Positions 1-4,822 of a DNA stretch of 6,439 nt are shown here, in pieces. Positions within the stretch are counted from its first letter, which is position 1. Each line of letters opens with the position of its first letter. Position numbers and translations under genes: made by a program. Below the pieces are notes generated by a model, which saw nothing but the letters and a program-made list of their open reading frames with translations, ran no database searches and was not told where the DNA came from. This DNA is from Micrococcales bacterium UBA2465 (lineage in GTDB: Bacteria; Actinomycetota; Actinomycetes; Actinomycetales; Microbacteriaceae), in contig DDPP01000002.1 of the NCBI GenBank assembly GCA_002342255.1, positions 3,572 through 10,010 of the forward strand, read 5' to 3'.

Positions 1-1418
1 GCATTGCTGAATGCGGCTTGAACTTGAGGGTTTTCGCTGAGGCGATTCTGTGTTCGATTAGGTGAGGTTACTATTTCATCCATTCGACGAAGTGAGGTTT
101 CAAATCTCAGTCGTTCACGATCAAAGACGTTTCTACTGGTGGTGATATCAAAAACACCAGACATAAAGTTCTCTGGAGAACCATTTTCTTCAAGTCTTCT
201 GGTTAGGTAAGCAACTGCAACCTGGAATTCTGAGGGTCTAACCACCGGTGTGTAGAGCAGCAGTGAACCAACGCTGTCTTTCACCTGCTTACTTAGGTGT
301 TGGGCCATGCCTTGCAGCATTTCAAATTCAACGCGGTCTGAAACGCCACGGTGAACTGAAAGTTTATGGGCAAAAGCTAAATCAAAAAGGTTGTGACCAG
401 CAATACCAACTCTAAGACTCTTGATTCTTTCTGGATCAAGTGCGTAATCAATTAATCTCTTGTAATTCGCATCGCTATCGGCTTTCGTGTTATAGGTTGC
501 TAATTCCCAACCATGCCATTTAGCATCAACTATTTCCATCGCAAGGTTTGCACCTTTAACAATTCTCACTTTGATTCCAGCACCACCATTGGCAACTCGT
601 TCAGTGGCAAATGCGGTTAGCTCTTTCAGCGCATCAAAAGCATCAGGTAAATATGCCTGAAGAACAATTCCGGCTTCAAGGTTATGTAATTCTGGTTTAG
701 ATAAGAGTTTTTTGAAAACCAAAATTGTTAGCCCTAGGTCGCGATACTCTTCCATATCTAAGTTAATAAACTTAGGGGTTTTCTCTTTCGCTGCGAATTG
801 GTATAACGGAGTTAGTTTGTCCACCAGTCTCTGCACTGTGGTTTCAAATCCCCACATCGACAACTGTGATGCAACTGCAGAAAGCTTGATGGAAACATAG
901 TCAACATCATCTCTGCGAAGCAGCGAGAAAGTTTCTTCGTAACGGTAGTTGGCTTCTTCCTCACCAAGAACAGCTTCGCCTAGCAGGTTTAGGTTTAATC
1001 TAATGCCGCCCGATTTAGATCTTGAAATGTGTTTGGTTAGGGCGTTAGGTCTGGCATCCGCGATCAAGTGTCCAACTAGTTGTCTCAATCTTGCTTTTGC
1101 AGTTGGAATGACAATAAATCCAAAAGGTTTAGCTAGTAGTCCGCCAATGCGAATGGTTAGCCGGTCAAGAGAACCCAAGCTCATCGGTAAATTCTTGGAA
1201 AGTCTGGCTAATTCATGCGATGCAACTTTGCGGTCAGTTGGTCTAATTACTCGGTCAACAAACTTTAGAGTCCAATCCAGGCCGGCTGGGTCCTTGAGGA
1301 TTTTTGCCAGGCGCTTTTCCGCTGGAGATCTAGAACCCTCGCTTAGTGAGGCTTGCAGCCAATGCTCGACTAGTTCAATCGCTTCTTGAGCTATCTGTTC
1401 GCGTTCGTCTCTAAGCAC
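1..1418 (-). CDS. putA: Bifunctional proline dehydrogenase / P5C dehydrogenase PutA, N-terminal part (3' end cut by window edge)
   Basis: Proline catabolism: the visible FAD-dependent PRODH domain oxidises proline to pyrroline-5-carboxylate, passing electrons to the membrane quinone pool. The missing C-terminal domain would oxidise glutamate semialdehyde to glutamate. About 472 codons are visible, open to position 1. Landmarks in the family order are INLDMEEYRDLG (about 218-229), GIVLQAYLPDA (250-260), VRIVKGANLAME (284-295), VGIAGHNLFDLA (337-348), EFEMLQGMA (364-372), LYTPV (388-392) and the substrate-binding YxxRR as Y404-R407-R408. The tail after about residue 440, with PNRTQNR (453-459), resembles the PRODH-ALDH junction of actinobacterial PutA, so a bifunctional protein is expected, but the ALDH part is unseen. 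The GTG start is chosen because GGAG lies 7 bases upstream and an in-frame TAG with no ATG, GTG or TTG between closes the frame just upstream. The ATG at 1432 is out of frame and stops after six codons. Confidence 0.93.
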   Translation of the reverse strand, partial: MLRDEREQIAQEAIELVEHWLQASLSEGSRSPAEKRLAKILKDPAGLDWTLKFVDRVIRPTDRKVASHELARLSKNLPMSLGSLDRLTIRIGGLLAKPFGFIVIPTAKARLRQLVGHLIADARPNALTKHISRSKSGGIRLNLNLLGEAVLGEEEANYRYEETFSLLRRDDVDYVSIKLSAVASQLSMWGFETTVQRLVDKLTPLYQFAAKEKTPKFINLDMEEYRDLGLTILVFKKLLSKPELHNLEAGIVLQAYLPDAFDALKELTAFATERVANGGAGIKVRIVKGANLAMEIVDAKWHGWELATYNTKADSDANYKRLIDYALDPERIKSLRVGIAGHNLFDLAFAHKLSVHRGVSDRVEFEMLQGMAQHLSKQVKDSVGSLLLYTPVVRPSEFQVAVAYLTRRLEENGSPENFMSGVFDITTSRNVFDRERLRFETSLRRMDEIVTSPNRTQNRLSENPQVQAAFSN

Positions 1419-1425
1419 CGAAAAA

Positions 1426-1429
1426 CTCC
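1426..1429 (-). promoter_or_regulatory. Ribosome binding site of putA
   Basis: GGAG on the minus strand, 7 bases before the GTG at 1418. It decides for the GTG start over the nearby ATG at 1432, which opens a frame of only six codons. Confidence 0.6.
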
Positions 1430-1446
1430 ATAGTTCTGGGATTCCT

Positions 1447-1460
1447 GCCTATATTTAGGC
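1447..1460. promoter_or_regulatory. Short inverted repeat in the putA/reductase divergent region (candidate operator)
   Basis: GCCTA-TATT-TAGGC: two perfect 5-base arms around an AT-rich 4-base centre, about 30 bases before the putA start. Its centre contains TAAATA on the minus strand, so it could overlap a weak putA -10 element. The arms are short and may be chance. A role as a binding site for a putA regulator is inference. Confidence 0.3.
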
Positions 1461-1463
1461 TCT

Positions 1464-1484
1464 AGACCAATCATCCCAGACCAA
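1464..1484. repeat. Direct heptamer repeat AGACCAA x2 (candidate regulator site)
   Basis: AGACCAA occurs at 1464-1470 and again at 1478-1484, with a 7-base spacer, so the period is 14 bases. A one-mismatch copy, AGACTAA, lies at 1528-1534. The pair sits 3 bases beyond the inverted repeat at 1447-1460, between two divergent genes, where a transcription factor could act on either. Functional meaning is inference. Confidence 0.35.
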
Positions 1485-1539
1485 AACAGTTAGTAGCCTG
1501 CTTTCAGGTGTCATTCAGAATACTTCCAGACTAAATCGC

Positions 1540-1545
1540 CATTAT
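1540..1545 (+). promoter_or_regulatory. Candidate -10 element for a leaderless reductase operon transcript
   Basis: CATTAT (4 of 6 matches to TATAAT) ends 6 bases before the ATG at 1552, the spacing expected if transcription starts at the ATG itself. No purine-rich Shine-Dalgarno sequence lies before this ATG (ATTATTTACCT), which fits a leaderless mRNA, common in actinobacteria. No convincing -35 hexamer was found; TTCAGA at 1514-1519 is 20 bases away. Confidence 0.3.
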
Positions 1546-1551
1546 TTACCT

Positions 1552-2979
1552 ATGTCCCAAATAGCAGACCAACCAACCCTCAGGTTAGCCGAGCCAAATC
1601 CAAGACCTCGATTGGATGGCAAGAACTGGCGAAGACTGCGCCGTAACCAAGACATTATTGAGGGTATCGGTTGGCTAAGCATCCTTTGGGTTGTTTTTAG
1701 CTTTCTTATTGATGGTGGGGCTAACCAGGTCAGGGACCTACAGACTGCTCTTTCGGCTATCGAACGCCTATCGGCTTTGGTGGCTACGGATCTTTTGCTT
1801 ATTCAAACACTTTTGATTTCTCGTGTGCCCTGGTTAGACAGACTGTATGGTCACGATAGGGCAACCCAAACACACAAAAAACTAGGCAAGCCAATCCTCT
1901 ATTTAGTACTTGCTCACTTTGTTGCTGTGGTTTGGTCTTTTGCGATTCTTGATGGCAACAATGTGATCAACGAATACTTGATAATGCTTAATACGATCCA
2001 AGATTTGCTTATCGCTTCAATTGCTTTGGTGTTGATGATTGTTGTGGTTATAACTTCAATCAAAATTTCAAGAAAGAAACTCAGCTACGAAGCTTGGTAT
2101 CTAGTTCACCTCTTTGGTTACGGTTCGGTGATGTTGGCTATCCCTCACCAGATCAACACTGGAACTGATATTGCAGGTAAACCTTTAGCTGAAGCTTTTT
2201 GGATTGCCGGTTATGTCTTCGTAGCGATGAACATTCTTTGGTTCAGATTGCTTAGCCCAATCTTGTTCTCAGGAATCAATGGCATCAAAGTTTCAAAAGT
2301 GGTTCGTGAGTCAAGCGATTCTGTTTCGGTAACTGTTTCAGGTAAAAACTTGAAGAGCTTCGGAGCAGTATCCGGACAGTTCTTCATCGTCAGAGTGATC
2401 ACAGCTACTCAATGGTGGAGAGCACACCCATTCAGCATCTCAGCTGCTCCGACTGATTCAGAGATTCGTTTCACTATCGGTAATCGTGGAGATGACACAG
2501 CATTGATGCAAAGTATTAAGCCTGGTACCAGAGTTATCTTGGAAGGTCCCTATGGTGTTTTCACAGAAGAGCGCAGAAGCAAGGCTGATGTTCTCTTAGT
2601 GGCAGCTGGCATTGGTGCTCCACCAATTAGAGCTCTAGCTGAAAACATTTCAGCTAAGCCAGGTGAAGTTAGCATCATCTATCGAGTGAGAGATAAAGAA
2701 GATGCTCCGCTAATCAGTGAATTACAAGAAATAGCTAAACGGCGAGGTTTCTATATACACATCCTTGACGGAAACCGAAGAGGGGTTGATTCTTGGTTAC
2801 CTAAAGGTAAGCACGACGCTTTCCATGAAGATCAAGCTTTGTTAGCAATGGTGCCTAAAGTGAAGAACTCGGACATTTATGTTTGTGGTCCAGTAGCTTT
2901 CACTAGATCAGTTGAAAAGTCTTTAGAAAGAGTTGGTGTTCCAGCTCAACAAATACATGCAGAGGAGTTTGCCTGGTGA
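1552..2979 (+). CDS. Transmembrane heme/FAD ferric-reductase-like NAD(P)H oxidoreductase
   Basis: This 475-residue protein is predicted to pass electrons from cytoplasmic NAD(P)H through FAD and two b-type hemes across the membrane. It begins with a basic cytoplasmic segment, followed by six hydrophobic segments (about 37-54, 73-92, 113-133, 149-171, 181-199, 213-235). Histidines H108/H122 and H186/H199 give the paired heme-ligand pattern of the ferric reductase/NOX superfamily. The soluble half has FAD-binding HPFSIS (292-297), GPYGVF (332-337), the nucleotide-binding GIGAPP (353-358), CGP (445-447) and an aromatic C-terminus FAW. It is first in a three-gene unit with an FMN-binding protein and ApbE, which points to electron delivery to an extracytoplasmic flavoprotein. 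The ATG lacks a Shine-Dalgarno sequence, but no better in-frame start was found. The electron acceptor and the choice of NADH or NADPH cannot be read from the sequence. Confidence 0.9.
   Translation: MSQIADQPTLRLAEPNPRPRLDGKNWRRLRRNQDIIEGIGWLSILWVVFSFLIDGGANQVRDLQTALSAIERLSALVATDLLLIQTLLISRVPWLDRLYGHDRATQTHKKLGKPILYLVLAHFVAVVWSFAILDGNNVINEYLIMLNTIQDLLIASIALVLMIVVVITSIKISRKKLSYEAWYLVHLFGYGSVMLAIPHQINTGTDIAGKPLAEAFWIAGYVFVAMNILWFRLLSPILFSGINGIKVSKVVRESSDSVSVTVSGKNLKSFGAVSGQFFIVRVITATQWWRAHPFSISAAPTDSEIRFTIGNRGDDTALMQSIKPGTRVILEGPYGVFTEERRSKADVLLVAAGIGAPPIRALAENISAKPGEVSIIYRVRDKEDAPLISELQEIAKRRGFYIHILDGNRRGVDSWLPKGKHDAFHEDQALLAMVPKVKNSDIYVCGPVAFTRSVEKSLERVGVPAQQIHAEEFAW
2961..2967 (+). promoter_or_regulatory. 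Ribosome binding site of the FMN-binding protein gene
   Basis: AGAGGAG within the end of the reductase gene, 8 bases before the GTG at 2976. It supports the overlapping GTG rather than the ATG at 3000, which would remove the basic n-region of the export signal. Confidence 0.7.
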
Positions 2980-3491
2980 GAAAATCTAGCCAAGTTGTAA
3001 TGGGCGTTATCAGCCTTGCCACCGTAGTAACCGGTTTCGAGGTGGGGGCTAACGCTAAGTCCAACAGTTTCACTGCTGGTCCAACCACCCCTACCGATAC
3101 TGGAACTCCCACGAGTAATCCAACTGGAAGCACTACTCACACTCCAACCAAGAGCCCAACCGGCAGTCCAACAACAACCAAGACTCCAACTACGAACCCG
3201 ACTCCAACCGATACTCAACCCCCCTCTGACTCGGTAACTAAGACCAGTGACCCGATCTATTACCGGTATGGAACAGTGCAGCTTTCTGTTACCAAGACAG
3301 GTTCACAAATCACTGACATCAGCATGATTCAGGCTGGGGCCACCCAAGGCAGAGGCGGTGCATTTCCTTACCTGATTCAGTTAGCTCTTGATGCTCAGAG
3401 TGGTAATTTCGACACCTCAATGATGTCTGGTGCGACATTCACAACTGATGCTTTCATGCAAGCCCTAGATAGCGCGCTAAGTCAGTTCTAA
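2976..3491 (+). CDS. Exported or membrane-anchored FMN-binding domain protein (covalently flavinylated electron carrier)
   Basis: This 171-residue protein is likely the extracytoplasmic one-domain electron carrier served by the upstream reductase. Residues 2-3 are basic and about 7-21 hydrophobic; ANA (25-27) could be a signal peptidase site, otherwise the helix stays as an anchor. There is no lipobox and no cysteine anywhere. Residues 34-85 form a Ser/Thr/Pro-rich linker able to span the cell wall. Residues about 94-171 are a compact FMN_bind domain: YGTVQLSVT, QITDISMIQ, LIQLALDAQSG, then SGAT at 151-154, in which T154 is the expected FMN attachment site, and TTDAFMQALDSAL. D146 is four residues before S151's neighbour M150, giving DTSMM before SGAT, longer than the DTV-type spacing I recall for actinobacterial homologues. 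The GTG overlaps the reductase stop (GTGA) and has a good ribosome binding site. The family is clear; the partner acceptor is unknown. Confidence 0.88.
   Translation: MRKSSQVVMGVISLATVVTGFEVGANAKSNSFTAGPTTPTDTGTPTSNPTGSTTHTPTKSPTGSPTTTKTPTTNPTPTDTQPPSDSVTKTSDPIYYRYGTVQLSVTKTGSQITDISMIQAGATQGRGGAFPYLIQLALDAQSGNFDTSMMSGATFTTDAFMQALDSALSQF
3075..3230 (+). repeat. Low-complexity Thr/Pro/Ser-coding repeat tract
   Basis: Encodes residues 34-85 of the FMN-binding protein. The DNA is built from degenerate CCAAC-type units; ACTCCAAC occurs at 3141-3148, 3183-3190 and 3201-3208. The peptide repeats short PTxS/TPT patterns with almost no hydrophobic residues, as in an extended cell-wall spacer. Such Thr-rich linkers are sometimes O-mannosylated in actinobacteria; that is inference here. 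Confidence 0.75.
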
Positions 3492-4282
3492 TGGAAGAGT
3501 TCCGTCACCTCGAATATTGCATGGGCACCGCCTTTCAGTATTGGGGTCGAAGCGAGTTTGATGCGGCTGAAGTTAAACGAGCTATCACTCAATCAACACT
3601 TGTATTGCATGAGGCTGATGAAATGTTTTCGCTCTATAAACATTTTTCTCCGCTGAGCAGATTAGCTCGCGGTGAAGTATCCATGTCCAGACTTCCGGAA
3701 GAAGTTGAATACATCTGGAATGAATGTGAGAAGTGTGAAAAGGAAACTGAAGGTTGGTTTTCCGCAATGACTCCGCAAAATACTTTTGACCCTTCCGGTT
3801 TAGTAAAAAGCTGGGCAACCCAGCGAGCTGCCAATAAATTAACCGAGTTAGGTATTACTGACTTCGCCATCAATGCTGGCGGTGACATTTTGTTGAGTGA
3901 AAATATTTCTGCAGGAAAACCAAAACGAATTGGTGTTTCAAAACCAATTAGTATTGCCAGCGAAGATTCTGGAGCGCTTTTAGTTCTAGATCTAAATGAT
4001 TCAGAGTTCCATGCTGTTGCAACTTCAGGAAATACAGAACGTGGGGAACATATTTGGAATCCTAAAGCTGGCAGGGAAAAGGCAAACCAATTACTTCAAG
4101 TAACAGTGGTCGCTAAAGACATTATTACTGCGGATGTTTTTGCAACAGCAGCTTTTGCTGCAGGAACTCAAGCAGATTCTTTTATAAATAGACATCGAGA
4201 CAAACTTGAAGCAATGGTGGTTGATCTAAACGGTAATGTTTTCGCTACCGCTGGTTTTAGTGAGCTAATCTCTCCAGTTTGA
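3491..4282 (+). CDS. apbE: FAD:protein FMN transferase, ApbE family
   Basis: Attaches FMN from FAD to a threonine of target proteins in a Mg-dependent reaction; the obvious target is SGAT of the preceding gene product. The 263 residues show the ApbE motifs in order: MGTAF (11-15), DEMFSLYKHFSPLSRL (43-58), DPSGLVKSWA (100-109), NAGGD (128-132), ATSGNTERGEHIWNP (177-191), and TADVFATAAF (213-222), whose D215 and T219 match the expected metal ligands. At DPSGLVKSWA a serine replaces the glycine of the usual KG(Y/W)A. No signal peptide, lipobox or membrane helix is seen at the N-terminus, so it appears cytoplasmic, although its substrate is exported. The ATG overlaps the preceding TAA by one base (TAATG) with no good Shine-Dalgarno sequence, implying translation by reinitiation. 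The 3' end overlaps the convergent thioesterase gene by 18 bases. Confidence 0.92.
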   Translation: MEEFRHLEYCMGTAFQYWGRSEFDAAEVKRAITQSTLVLHEADEMFSLYKHFSPLSRLARGEVSMSRLPEEVEYIWNECEKCEKETEGWFSAMTPQNTFDPSGLVKSWATQRAANKLTELGITDFAINAGGDILLSENISAGKPKRIGVSKPISIASEDSGALLVLDLNDSEFHAVATSGNTERGEHIWNPKAGREKANQLLQVTVVAKDIITADVFATAAFAAGTQADSFINRHRDKLEAMVVDLNGNVFATAGFSELISPV

Positions 4283-4819
4283 TGGTGCTGGTTCTTTGCC
4301 TTTAGGTAAAGCAGCAGCTTGATTCCAGGCAATAACCCAGTCAGGTAATTTAGGTTCGTCTTTAGGCCAACCACCTAGAAGAAGATTTACTTCAGCTGGG
4401 GTTGGTGTTCCTTTAGGTGATTTTAGGAAACGCAACTTAACAACTGCTTCTGCATAAATCTCGTTACCAACCACAAAACGTTGACCAATAAAAAATGCGG
4501 TTTCATCCCAACCTAGAATTTTGGTTTCAACACCAAATTTTAACCAGGGAGTCAGCGATTTTCTGAAAGTAATAGTTTCAGCAACGACAACCGGATGCAC
4601 TTTAGCTCTCTTGAGTTCCTGCCAAGCATGAGCTCGCTTCATTAGGTCCAGCCGTGCTAGGTCCAACAGTGTAAGAAAGACTCCATTGTTCATATGCATG
4701 AATAGGTCTATATCGGTTGGCCAAACGACAAACTCTCGATACCCGGTATCAGCTACCGAGAGCTTGCCGCGAAAACGCCAACTCAACTGGGCCCAGATGA
4801 GCCGGAGCCATAATTTCAT
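4265..4819 (-). CDS. Hotdog-fold acyl-CoA thioesterase (4HBT/THEM6-like)
   Basis: A 184-residue protein expected to hydrolyse acyl-CoA thioesters; the substrate is unknown. The motif PTDIDLFMHMNNGVFLTLLDLARLDLM (34-60) carries the D-x-D-x-x-x-H-M-N-N signature (D36, D38, H42, N44, N45) of 4-hydroxybenzoyl-CoA-thioesterase-like proteins, and resembles the THEM6 branch more than short YbgC-type enzymes. VVVAETITFRKSLTPW (77-92) and the following strands complete a single hotdog domain. The N-terminal stretch MKLWLRLIWAQL is hydrophobic and amphipathic and may touch the membrane. The ATG lies 3 bases after the peptidase stop with only a weak ribosome binding site, so translational coupling to the upstream gene is likely. 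The last six codons overlap the end of apbE on the other strand. Length is normal for the group. Confidence 0.85.
   Translation of the reverse strand: MKLWLRLIWAQLSWRFRGKLSVADTGYREFVVWPTDIDLFMHMNNGVFLTLLDLARLDLMKRAHAWQELKRAKVHPVVVAETITFRKSLTPWLKFGVETKILGWDETAFFIGQRFVVGNEIYAEAVVKLRFLKSPKGTPTPAEVNLLLGGWPKDEPKLPDWVIAWNQAAALPKGKEPAPSNWRD
4286..4316. terminator. Stem-loop at the convergent 3' ends (candidate terminator or 3'-end stabiliser)
   Basis: TGCTG (4286-4290) pairs with CAGCA (4312-4316), and CTTTGCCT (4294-4301) pairs with AGGTAAAG (4304-4311) with one G-U pair and a 2-base loop; GTT (4291-4293) bulges on one side. The structure begins 3 bases after the apbE stop and lies inside the last codons of the thioesterase gene. 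No T-run follows on either strand, so classical intrinsic termination is uncertain, though actinobacterial terminators often lack one. Confidence 0.4.
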
Positions 4820-4822
4820 CTG

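Noticed and set aside
949..1389. 146-codon open frame on the plus strand
   Set aside because: It is antisense to putA, whose minus-strand translation gives clear PRODH motifs; the plus-strand peptide is Ser/Arg-rich with no recognisable family.
1432..1450. ATG at 1432 as the putA start
   Set aside because: That frame stops after six codons; the GTG at 1418 is in the PRODH frame and has GGAG at the right distance.
2903..3218. Two minus-strand open frames (76 and 90 codons) rich in Gly/Val/Leu or Trp/Ser
   Set aside because: They arise from reading the CCAAC-type linker repeats backwards; no ribosome site or family resemblance supports them.
3470..3479. Perfect 10-base palindrome TAGCGCGCTA just before the apbE start
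   Set aside because: It has no loop and lies within the FMN-binding protein coding region (LDSAL codons); a chance palindrome is sufficient explanation.
4231..4250. Inverted repeat CGGTA...TACCG near the end of apbE, as a terminator for the minus-strand operon
   Set aside because: Arms are only 5 bases with a 10-base loop, inside coding sequence, followed by only three T on the minus strand.
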